DNA of 64,000 bases from Paramacrobiotus metropolitanus (taxonomy: Eukaryota; Tardigrada; Eutardigrada; Parachela; Macrobiotidae). The notes under the pieces were generated by a model that saw only the letters and a program-made list of their open reading frames with translations, searched no databases and was not told where the DNA came from. Location: the NCBI RefSeq assembly GCF_019649055.1, contig NW_026570320.1:460419-524418 (forward strand), given 5' to 3'. Made by a program: the position numbers and the translations under genes. Below are positions 25,223-36,045 of this stretch, piece after piece. Every line of letters begins with the position of its first letter. The stretch's first letter is position 1.

Positions 25223-25702
25223 TTGAAGCTCCTATACAAAATCAAATTACGATAATCGAAAAGCTGGTTTGTTGAAAAAGGATGCAAGTTGTAACGCTAG
25301 GATGCAAGTTGTAACATTTCACAAAAACCATAGGTCTGCAGTTCTGCGATTACATTTCCAGTTTCGAAGAGAAAAATTGTTGCTGAATCGTTCTTCCAGT
25401 TTCCAACTGCCCAGTGGCTCCTGAATGTCGTCATTGACGAACACTGAACATCTGACTGTCACCCCAGGGGGAGGGGGGATTTCTTTTAGTTTTAACTTTT
25501 AAGAAATATTATTTTACGAGAATGTTGTTATGTACTTGCACTTGCAGCGTGCAAAAGCCTTGGTACTTGTTAGTTGTTACATGTAGTTCTGTAAAATACG
25601 TCTTGCCCATTTATTTCAGTGAATTTTCATTTAGTGATTGCTGTGTAATTCGGAATTACCAGAATGTTGTTTATTTGTTGTTGTTGATGATACCATTTTG
25701 TC
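25223..25702. other. Divergent intergenic region, MATH-BTB / USP10
   Basis: About 480 bases that presumably hold both promoters. A 16-base direct repeat (GGATGCAAGTTGTAAC) occurs twice with period 20 at about 25280-25315, and a G-run GGGGGAGGGGGG lies at 25467-25478. No gene is seen. Confidence 0.6.
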
Positions 25703-27619
25703 ATGGCCGATACTGCAGGATCAGAAATCCTTATCAGTGAGGCCGTAGCTGCCCTTGAAGAATCTGGTTCTTCCGCGGATACGGTTACTAGTCCACCTAC
25801 CGCGGTTGTTCCTGCACCGAAGAAGTCCTGGGCCGCTTTGGTTCGCGGCCCGGACGAAGCGAAACCCTCTGCACAGTCTGTGCAGACGTCGGGGCAGTCA
25901 TCCGCTACAGCGAAGCGTCCTGCCGTAACACCATATGTTATTACCTCCGAAGAAGGCAAGCAGCAGAGGGAACGCGATAAACTGATCAATCTGGGTGAAT
26001 TGGTTGTTGGAAAGAATCTGATTAATGTGGAAATCAACCACCGCACCATTTTCTTGACCCCACGGGGTATGATCAACCGTGGTAACGCCTGTTACGCCAA
26101 CGCCGTTCTCCAGACGCTGGTATTTTGTCCGCCGTTCTTTCGCTTAATGGAAGCTCTGGATGTGGATACCGAGGATTTTGATCGACTGTATGCCTTTCTT
26201 CCGCCGGTTACTGCGTGTTTTGCTCAATTAGTAAAAGAGTTTAACAAAATTCCGAGTAATCTTGCCCGGAAAACCCAGCTTGGCCGTGAAGAGCCGCCGC
26301 TGGATCCGAGTTTTGTGTACGAAACGCTGGAACGACATGGAACAGCATCGCAGCAGCAGATGCTGAGCAAGGGAAATCAGGAAGACGCACAGGAATTTCT
26401 GAACCACGTATTATTGCTAATACATGAGGAGATGGTTAAAGGTGTCGCCTCCGTGGAGAAAGTATCCGGTCCCGATAGGTATACTGCAGAAAATGGTTCG
26501 GATGAATGGACAAATGTTGGATCAAACCAAAAGAAAAGTATTGTGCGAGAATTCGCTGATTTCACGGATTCTCCACTGTCTCGATTATTTTGTGGTAAAC
26601 TGAGGTCTATCAGAAAGCAGCCTGGTGCTAAAGATTTTGGGAGCGTTGAACCGTTTTTCATGCTGGATCTTCCTATTCAGGTATGGAGTTTGCTTAAATA
26701 TCTTCTCCGAAAATCAGCTACTTCTGCGTTACATTTATGCTTTTTGTTTATATGTATGGTCCTATGGGTGAAGTTTTTAACAACTCTTTTTTTTAAATGT
26801 TTTATTTTTTGCTAGTTTTTTGCGTTTATACAAAATATGGAATTGCAATTGAGGAAATTCTCTGTCTTTGAATTAGCGCAATCCACATTTTGAAATGCTC
26901 GTATTGTGTCGTACCATTTATCATTTATGGTTAATTTGTTCGGCTGTTGATTTACTTTTGCCAGCTCCTGCCAACAAATACTTATGTGATACACTACCAA
27001 CAAATACTTATGTGATTTGTTTGATCTTTTCACCTTCCTTTTCATTGTTGCTGAATTCATTTTATTATTCCGTAAATAAATGCGTCATATTTTGCACCCA
27101 ATGACGGCCATTAAATAGTAGTTGATGTGATTTTAGGATCCAAGAGTGAGAACCGTTTTCGGTGCACTGGAACGTTTTATGCAGCAGGAAAATCTTCATG
27201 GCTTTCAGGATAGTAAGGGACGGACAGTGCCAGCTACTCGGCGATATCAGTTCGAGCAGCTTCCCGCTATTCTGATCTTGCATTTGAAGTATTTTGAATT
27301 TTCTTCCAATGGGGGTTTGGCGAAACTGCAGAAACCGATGGATTTCGAGCCGGTACTGCGGCTACAGGAGCGCTGGTTTGCTTCTGGTCATTTCCAGCCG
27401 TCGAAATCTGTGTATAAGTTGTCAGCGGTTGTTTTTCACTATGGCGAAGGAACAGAAAACGGCCACTACACAGCCTGCCTGTTTCATCCATCGAGTCAAG
27501 CGGGTTGGATTGAAGCCAATGATTCCTTAATTAGTGTTGTTAGCTTCGATTATATGCGCAGATCCCAGTTGCACAGAGTACCGTACTTGTTGTTTTACAG
27601 AATGCAACCTGACTTTTAA
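25703..27619 (+). CDS. USP10: Ubiquitin carboxyl-terminal hydrolase 10
   Basis: Cysteine protease that removes ubiquitin; USP10 acts on p53 and in stress granules with G3BP. Two exons, 25703-26680 and 27137-27619, give about 486 residues, against roughly 800 in human. The N-terminal part is short and lacks the long human extension, but keeps the family motif KKSWAALV. The catalytic domain is complete. It shows the Cys box (TPRGMINRGNACYANAVLQ), the QEDAQEFLNHVLL helix, and the segment LPAILILHLKYFEF. The His box GTENGHYTACLFH and the partner Asp in WIEANDSLI are also present. All three catalytic positions are present, so activity is expected. No G3BP-binding FGDF motif is seen. The single intron is 456 bp with a clean gtatgg...ttttag. 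Confidence 0.92.
26971..27017. repeat. Short tandem duplication in the USP10 intron
   Basis: The 20-base unit CCAACAAATACTTATGTGAT is present twice with period 27. It is a local duplication with no coding effect. Confidence 0.85.
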
Positions 27620-28057
27620 CGCTTTTAACTATGTGTCTTTTGCACAGTTGTTGTAGGCTTCTAGCCAGTAGCTTCGGCGAATGTTAAATTCCATAATTAT
27701 CAGCAAACGTTTTTGCGGTCGACGGGTTTTTGCGTTTTTGCGGTTTTGCGATAATTCGACGGTTCAAAATTTTCCTTTAAAGTGAAAACGGATGGATTTT
27801 TTTAAATAAATTTTAATAAATGAGTGTTCTCAACCCGTGAGGCTTTGATCAGAATACACAAACTGCTAAAATAAAGAAACTATCCAGTGGGTTCGCAGAG
27901 CAACCGGAAGCGCCAGAACAACATCATTGGCAACATTTTTTGGGTAAAACAAACACCACAGCATCAAAACAAACGCAATCCGCCAAATTAATTTTTTTTA
28001 ACTAAGTACATCATTTTTACATCAAAATAATATTCGTACTTAACCGCCGCGATTTTC
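27620..28057. other. Convergent gap, USP10 / akirin
   Basis: Holds the USP10 3' UTR with an AATAAA signal at about 27870-27875, and the akirin 3' end. No gene is seen. Confidence 0.65.
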
Positions 28058-28871
28058 TCATCCAATGTAAGAGCACTCCATTTCCGGTGGGGAACCTTGC
28101 ATAGGTGTGCCCAACTGGTCCTGAGCAAATTGAACGAAAGACTGGTACTGTTCGGCCAGCTTATCCTGCAGAGTGGCCTCATATTCCTGCTGCAATCGCA
28201 GGTTTAGCTGTGTCGCTTGCTGTTTGCAGATGTCGATCACTTGCTGAGCAGTATATCGGACATCAGCTGCATCGCTGGACTGGCGGGCATCGGCACAGTG
28301 CTGAATGGAATCGCGTCCTACCTCGGTTTTGGTTTTGAGGTTCAGCTCTGAAAAAAATGTTGCCAATGGTGGAGACGGGGAACTGCGCTTAAGAAGCAGC
28401 GGTCTGGAAGGTCCACGTCCTGGTAAAACAAGTCAACATCAAAAACCTCTTGATGATTACGGTACTTACTTTAAACTGATACAGCACAGTTAGTTAATGA
28501 TATAGCAACTGGGTCTGAGTCGTCTGACCAAAACTGCATTTTTTGACTAATGTCTAAACGCAAAAACGTTTGCTGATAATTATGGATTAGTAACGCGTCG
28601 TGCGATATACCGTGTGGAAGTGAAATTTCAGTGAACATGGATAACAGGAACAACAGTTTATGATAAAATCATGAAACACAGTACCTGCTTCCCGGTTCTG
28701 GTTTGGAGAAGCCCGCCCATAGCGTGATGGGGAATCGAAATCAGCGGGTGAAAGATTGAGCTCGGTCCCATGGAATCGCTTGCACTGCAAAGAGCTTCCA
28801 GCATGATCGGGTCCATCCACGCAGTCAATACGACGCTTCCCGGTCTGTGGAACCAAAGTCGCACAAGCCAT
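28058..28871 (-). CDS. AKIRIN: Akirin, nuclear transcription cofactor
   Basis: Akirins are small nuclear proteins that link transcription factors such as NF-kB/Relish and Twist to SWI/SNF remodelling complexes, and also help nuclear import of proteasomes. Exon 1 (28871 to about 28691) starts MACATLVPQTGKRRIDC, close to the family's MACGATLKR start. Exon 2 (28419-28058) carries the conserved C-terminal helix region: RYTAQQVIDICKQQ, EYEATLQDKLAEQYQSF, VQFAQDQLG. The chain ends CSYIG where vertebrate akirins end SYVS. The basic cluster near the start (KRR) may be a short nuclear signal, weaker than the vertebrate KRRR cluster. Total length is about 180 residues, typical for the family. One intron of about 270 bp joins them in phase 1. 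Confidence 0.88.
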
Positions 28872-30452
28872 TCCAGCTGTGTATCGTTCGATACCCTGAA
28901 ATTAAATATAAGCCATAAACTCAATCTCGTGCATCCTACTAAAAGTTAAAGATACTGTGCTGCGCTTGCGAGCAATCTCATACACAGAACGTCAGACATA
29001 GCCATGCCAAAAGGCTAAGGCCCTTACAGTATGTTAATGTACTGTGTGCTTTATTCGGTACAGTAGTGTGTCAGCACAGCTCACATTTTAATACCCACCT
29101 GTTTGAGATAAATCGAAATTCACCGTAAGTGATCTCTGACGAATCACTTAATAAAAGCAATCCTCAATCCACAGAAGTGAGTTTTTAGCTCTGGAACACG
29201 GAAGAGATTGCGGCGCAAGAATAGGAATGCGTAAAAGCTGTAACAACTGCAAGCAACCAACAGAATCACAGATAGATTAGATCCAATCAAACCACGTGTT
29301 TACAGCTAAGCGAACAGCGCACAACGTTATCAGTACTGCAAAGTTTTTCCTTGATTTAGCGTAATAACCAGTGCAGAACGTTTCAGTTAAAGCCGTGTTA
29401 GTGCTGCAAAATTGTCAAAAATCCAAAATTTGTGAAAACAAAGTCTCGAGTTTCGGATAACAATATTAGTAAGCAATTCTAACTGGTCGCAATACGCAGT
29501 CTCTCAGTTGGTCTTTTTCAAAATGCCAAACGTAACTCGGCAACGCTACAGGGAATCAAATTATTTGAAATTTCAGATTCTCATTATTAAATTACTCATA
29601 TCTGCCAGTATAGTAAATTTTTCGCACTTTACACGCGAATAATTCCATGAATCATCAAAAGTAGTTACGTATCAACATCAAAAAAATTTTTCAAACACGC
29701 TCACAACATTTTCGGAACGAAGAATCCGATTCGCAAAAGTACCCGAACCTCTACGACTACGAGTGTTCAAAAGTTAAAAGGTTGCAGGCGTTATATAACA
29801 ACATGGCTCTCGTACAAAGCAGTGAAAGCACTCACCCAGTGAACACAGGCACAACACTAACAGTTAACTGGTTATCATGTTCCGCTTTTGTTGAACAAAA
29901 TAGAACAGTTCTCTGGATTCCTTTTTATGTTAGTTTACACAAATCTTTCACAGTAAATGATAAATACGTCTGGCGCATATTTAATTATTTACTATTATAT
30001 TTTACTGCAAAATAAGTCCCAAAATGAAAAACGAATCCAATGAGAGAGAGTGCCTTCGATAAGTATGAAGCACACCTGCATAGCTCCCGAGGGCGGTTTC
30101 AATTTTTTGTGGATTTTTGGCCTTTTTGGAAATTTGGAGGAGGTTTTTGTAAATAAGGAAATATAGCGCATGTCTGGACTCAACTGCGAAACGCTCTTGC
30201 ATTGTGCCCAGTTTATTCTACACTACCCAGTGCAAACCACAATGGCAAAATCTAATGCGAGAGAAAACAAACAAAAGACAATAAAATGCAAAATAATTGT
30301 TAGTTCGTTACTATCCCAAACTGACGAATACTTTTAAAAAATACGAATCAAATTTGGAAGAAAATTTGTAGTACTCGTATAGTTTCAATTTTCAATCGCC
30401 TGGTTGTAACTTCAAGCCGGATAGCAAAGGTCAGCCAGCGCTGATAAGAAAT
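28872..30452. other. Intergenic region upstream of akirin
   Basis: About 1.6 kb between the akirin start and the GART 3' end, both on the minus strand. It should hold the akirin promoter and the GART 3' UTR. The open frame at 29782-30015 (+) shows no domain. No gene is called. Confidence 0.55.
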
Positions 30453-33400
30453 TTACATGCAATATTTCCTATAGCTCTCTGGGTCTTTCCAAATGACCTC
30501 TCCTAAGTCATTTCGCGCAACATCTTGTCGGGCCACAGCTTCCATGGCTTTCGGAAATATCTTATGCTCGACGTCCTTGATTCGTGATTGCAGAGAGTCG
30601 TGTGTATCCTCAGGATAAACGTTCACAGATCCTTGCAAAACAATGGCCCCCGCATCAACTTTTTCCTACATAAAACATAAAGCTGCAAGGATAGTCTGGA
30701 TAGATATCATCTCCCAGCCAAGGAAACCAACTTGAAGTACTGCATACTATATTTATGATAACAAACCACATACCTCCACAAAATGCACAGTACATCCGGA
30801 AACTCGAACTCTCTCATCGAGCGCCATCTGCACAGCGTCTTTCCCTTTGAATGCGGGCAACAGAGCAGGATGTGTGTTGATGCACCGTCCACGCCATTTC
30901 TCGACAAAAACAGCTAAAGTGCAAAAAAGCGGGACTTATGGTTAGAACAATAAACATAAGACACATCTAGAACATGTTGTATCATCGACCGGTAAACGAC
31001 TTGACCAATAGAGATTGTCATACCCGAACAAATTCGCATGTAACCCGCCAAGCAAACCAACTCCACATTATAACTTTCGAGCATTTGATTGATTTTGCGG
31101 TCGTATTCTTCCCGAGAAAATGGCTTATGGCTGATTACCTGTAATTTAACATAGTGATTACTCTGAAACCAAATGCCATTAGGAATGCAGGAGAAGTTAT
31201 CAAAACAACACTTCATAGTTCGACATAATATTAAGTATTAACTATGTAGTATTCCACATCTACCACTCTTACTTCAACTGGAATTCCTCTACGGCGTGCC
31301 TTTTCGATGCCTTCAGCACTCGGAACGTTGCTAATTACAACCACAACTTCGACAACACTTCGATTAGCCGGCAATCGTGAAAATTCCGCTAAAGCTTCCA
31401 TATTGCTACCAGTGCCGGATATCAAAATCCCAATTCGTTTCTTCTTTACGCAAATCGGGTTCCAATTCTTGATCGCTGCCCACGTCATCCAACTAGATAT
31501 TAAAGCGCTCCGTAGTTGTGTAATCTGAACTTTTTTCTCGCCTTTCACGATAGTTCCAATCTTCATGGCGGTTTCTTTATGATATCGGATGGCATCCACA
31601 ATGCTATCAGCCGAAGACTTGGAGACAATCAAGACCATGCCGATACCCAAATTGAATGTGCGAGCCATTTCTTCCGCTACCACTTTTCCTTCGGAAGACA
31701 ACCAGGAAAATACTGGTGGAATCGACCACTGCTGGCAGTCCAATACAGCGTCCAAATGCTCAGGTAATATGCGTGGAATATTCTCAGTGAGTCCACCTCC
31801 AGTGATGTGCGCCATACCGCGAATCTCTTTAAGATAGTCTGAGCGCAGCAGCGGTAAAAGGCAAGAGACATAGATTTTTGTTGGGGCAAGAAGTTCCGTG
31901 CCTGTGCAAAAAGTAATTAGGCAATTTGTTGTTAGTCTATTATAAACTGTATACGTATCGTCTGACTCAGAAGATAAGCAGTTGTGGTCAAGAAGGCGAT
32001 AAATTTTGTATTCGTACTTAATTTTTGTTGCGGATTGAAAGGTGCCGACTGATCGAACGAAATCCCAGATTGTTCCACAACTTTTCGTACTAGGCTATAG
32101 CCATTGCTGTGAATGCCCGAGGAAGCGATCCCGATGACCACATCTCCTTCTTTGACGTCTGAAATTTTGGGCAGAATCTGCTGTTTTTCGACAATCCCAA
32201 CAGCAAAGCCAGCCAGGTCGTAACGACCGCCAGGATACATGCCGGGCATTTCAGCGGTTTCGCCTCCTGTGATTCGCGCAAAATTAAGTTCAAACCTTTT
32301 CAGAGAAGCAAGAGTTCTGCAAACCAAAATATTATTTCAACTTGCCGATCAAAGCACAATTTGCTTGCTTGCAGCCTTCCGCGATGCCTTTTATTACCAA
32401 TCCTGCGTCATCGGCTTTCAGCTTTCCAGTGGCAAAATAGTCTAGGAAAAATAATGGCTCGGCATTGTGCGTAAGGATGTCGTTTACGGACATCGCTACA
32501 AGGTCGATTCCAATCTGCTCGTGTTGATTTAAGTCTTCTGCGATCTATAATGTGCAAAAAATCGAAATTTTATTTGTAAATAAAATGTCTGCTTTTAGCA
32601 ACGTTAGGAGCAGAGAATTGTACCAAAATCTTTGTCCCGACGCCATCAGTTCCAGAAACCAATACCGGCTCTTTGTAATTCAGTTTCTGAAGGTCGAACA
32701 AACCGCCAAATCCACCAACACCTTCGTACAGGCCGGTTCGGTGTGTGCCTCGAGCTAAAGGAACGATGTACTCCTCAACCAACCGATCGCCCTCGTCAAT
32801 ATCCACTGAACATTTTTTGTAAGTCAGAGCTGTGCTATCACCAAATTCTCTACAATCAAATGAAATGATGAGCAAACGAAAATCTCCTTTGAGCAACTGC
32901 GCATATACATTCGAAAACCACAAATTAATAAACAGTTATTACTTTGAAATACTTTGGTAACCAATGTCTTTTCGGAACTGCATTCCATCAAAATTATTGC
33001 TGGCTAGAAAACGTTGTGCTAATATCGAAGCTTCGCTTAGCCGACTTCCCAAACCAACCACCATTAGCACACGTCCTCCAGTGGCCAGGTAATCTTTTCC
33101 AGTCTTCGATACTCCAGCCGGAAAAACCAGAGTGCTGTCATCATACTGACAGTCTTGGATTTCTATTTAGCAAACATTTTAACATACTAGGCCTTGTCAA
33201 AAAGTACCACAAATACAACATTTAAAAAATATCATCGGCACGATTCCAGTACACCCCACCTTTTTGTACGCTGATAACTGGCTTCACTGATGACCCTTCT
33301 GGATAGTTTGCACTAGCTGCGACAATACATACTGCCGATTTATTCAGGTCAAATTTCACCGTCGCTTCGGACAATGTTCCGTTGGTACAGCTTCTTAAAA

Positions 33401-35523
33401 TTTCAAATAAATCGGATGTGAGAAGAGGCATAACAACCTACACAACAACGGTGAAATGTATTAACACTATCTGCCAGCAAAGTCCATTAATTACTGTACA
33501 CAACTGAATTCTACAACCATATAAATGGATAATGGACGACGACATTATAAAGAAAGTCAACAATACTAAAAGATAAAATAACGACAATTCCAGATCTGTT
33601 TCATACAGATTTACTTATGGTATATAATTTCATTTCGAAATTATGAACATCTGCAAGAAGTTCATTTCATCTTTACTGACGATTTCAGGATTGTAAATGA
33701 GCAGAATGTCTACGGGATACAACAAGATTAACGAAGTAAACTGCACAAATTACAATATTATGAAGAAGTAACAGCGTGACACTAATTCCTTTTACTAATA
33801 ACCTTTATTATTACTAATAGTAATGCAGTGTTTACCTCAGTTTCCGGATCACCGAACCTGCAGTTGTATTCCAAAAAACGCGGCCCATCTTTGGTCAACA
33901 TAATACCGGCATATAAAGTGCCTTTATAACGCCGTCCTTCCTGCTGTAGACCTTTTACTGTAGCCTCCACATAGCTGACGATTTCTTCGTACTGCTCCTT
34001 CGACAAAATACTTTCGTGCACAGGAGCATACGCTCCCATTCCACCAGTATTCGGACCAGCATCACCTTCCCGTAGCCGTTTAGCATCTTGCACAGCCGGC
34101 ATTGGTACAACAGTATACCCGTCAGTGAAGCACATAACAGAAACTTCTGGGCCAAATAGACGTTCCTCGATGACAACTGTTGCTCCAGCATCTGCAAATT
34201 GCTTCTCATCCAAAATAAATTTAACAGCCTGGCACGCTTCATCCCGGTTTTCGGCTACGATAACCCCTTTACCAGCAGCGAGACCAGCTGCCTTAACGAC
34301 CAACGCTTCAAATGGAGCTCTGGCAATACAAAACAATTTATGACTTTTTAGGTGATTAAGATTACCTAAAAAGTCATAAATTGAAGTCAGAATAATTATG
34401 ATTTACGAAATCAGATTCGCAGTTACTTTACGTACATGATACATAAATATTCTATCTTACGAGTATTTCGTTCTCAAGTTCAGTACGTCCGCAGGTTAGC
34501 AAAAACACTCGTCTTGACCTTACATAGCGAACTTCAAAACGCAGCGTCGACCATATAATATCTATATTATGAATTACATCTCAAATTGCGGCTGCACATT
34601 TTAAAAATACATTTTGACTGTGATACTATCGTTCACAATTAACTGCCGTTCTGGTTGTTGTCCAAAACTTATTAAGCATTCGCATTGCAAAAATTTTAAC
34701 AAACGTAAATTACGTAGCTCAAACGAATAATTATCAGTAATATTACCGAACACAACTTCGCAATTTGACGCTGTAGCAGCATGTGTATAATCTTATTTAC
34801 ATAAACAAAATCACAAAATGTACGCAAAAACCGTTACACCGAACAATCCATGGATTCTTTGTTTTAAATTTTGTAGAACAGGTAGGGATTTTGTACAACA
34901 GACTAGGTGCTATGCTTAATGTTTAATAATTACTAATTAATGAATTAATGATAACTGTCATACGGTACAGTGAATAACAACCCAAAGCCTCACCGTTGAA
35001 TGAAATCAATGGCTTCCGAAGATGTTGTGAAAGTTTTCCAACGCGCTGTAGGAATGCCGTATTTATCGAAGAATTCTTTGGCAAAAGCCTTATTCCACTC
35101 CAATTCCGACGCTAGTTTTGATGGTCCAAAACAAGCAATACCTCTCGCGTCCAGATAATCCACCAGTCCAGCCGCTAACGGCGCTTCAGGACCAATCACA
35201 ACAAGATCGACACAGCTCTCTTCACACCATTTCGCGAAGGCTGGAAACCCACTAGGTTCCTGCGGATCGAAGTCAAGTTTGCCCTCTAACTTCACCGTTT
35301 TCTGAATGGCTCCGGAACTGGTATATCCATTGCCCGGAAAAACATGAATCTGCTTCACCGCTGATTCCTTGGACAATTTCCATGCAAGAGCCGTCTCACG
35401 GCCTCCGGACCCAATAATCACAACGACGACATCCGATGTACGCGTGGAGCTTGCCGGTTGTGTCTGAATAACCATTCTGGAACCGCAAGGTTTGTTAAAA
35501 AACTGCACTAACAGGCGAACCAC
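30453..35523 (-). CDS. GART: Trifunctional purine synthesis protein (GARS-AIRS-GART)
   Basis: Cytosolic enzyme for steps 2, 3 and 5 of purine synthesis. Order from the N terminus: GARS ([70 protein letters not shown]), AIRS ([94 protein letters not shown]), then GAR transformylase ([38 protein letters not shown] with the catalytic Asn/His, [15 protein letters not shown] with the catalytic Asp). About 12 exons; AIRS and transformylase are joined within one exon (31900-31250), proving a true fusion. The start may be ATG 35523 or ATG 35475. All active-site motifs are intact. Many animals also make GARS alone by intronic polyadenylation; no clear signal for that was noted here. Confidence 0.94.
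34334..34383. repeat. Perfect inverted repeat in a GART intron
   Basis: Two 20-base arms (CAATTTATGACTTTTTAGGT and its exact complement) flank a 10-base loop at 34354-34363. The foot of the hairpin is 12 bases from the splice acceptor of the GARS exon that begins at 34319, so it covers the expected branch-point zone of that intron. Confidence 0.9.
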
Positions 35524-35634
35524 AGAGCTACTACGCGATGGATGATCAAGAGGGATGCGTGGTTATATCATATATGCAAGTTGCATTAGCGAATGGGCCG
35601 GCCCGTACAGAGTTTAACATCCAGGTCAAATATT

Positions 35635-35996
35635 CTACGCCGTGTTATCGGAAGATTCACAATTTGATAAGCGGCGTGGAGAACCTTTGGGCTTTGGAAG
35701 TGTTCGCTCTATAAATTCAAACTGCTTCAAGCACTCTCTCTACGTGCCAGGCAGAGTGCCAGCTGACGATATGAAGCGAAAGTGCAGAATACACGGAAAC
35801 GACCATTGTCCAATCAATGTTTTGATTTATCACTCAGGTAGCTGCCGCCACGCCATATGTCCGTACTCTGTAGCCTTCACATTTTCGACACGCAGACAAT
35901 TCCGAAAGATTCTCTTTTCAAAATTTTCGCGAAAAACTTTGACTTTTGTGTGTTGAATCTACCTTTCTCGTTTCTGTTAGCAAAGTTCTCCTCCAT
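35635..35996 (-). CDS. Possible small cysteine-containing protein, unassigned
   Basis: Not recognised with certainty. A consistent spliced reading exists on the minus strand: ATG 35996 (MEENFANRNEK), a 49-base intron starting GTAGAT and ending AAAAG, then ENLSELSACRKCEGYRVRTYG, a second short intron starting GTGGCG and ending GTCAG, then LALCLARRECLKQFEFIER and a basic tail, stop at 35637-35635. Total about 73 residues. The Cys-x2-Cys followed by a short hydrophobic stretch loosely recalls small inner-membrane proteins such as DMAC1/TMEM261, but this is only a resemblance. The stop lies about 110 bases before the GART start on the same strand, which is tight. Both introns have weak signals, so the gene may not be real. 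Confidence 0.35.
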
Positions 35997-36045
35997 TGTT
36001 TTTATCGTACCTGTGAATGCAGAGCCTATGTAGTTTAGAAGCTCG

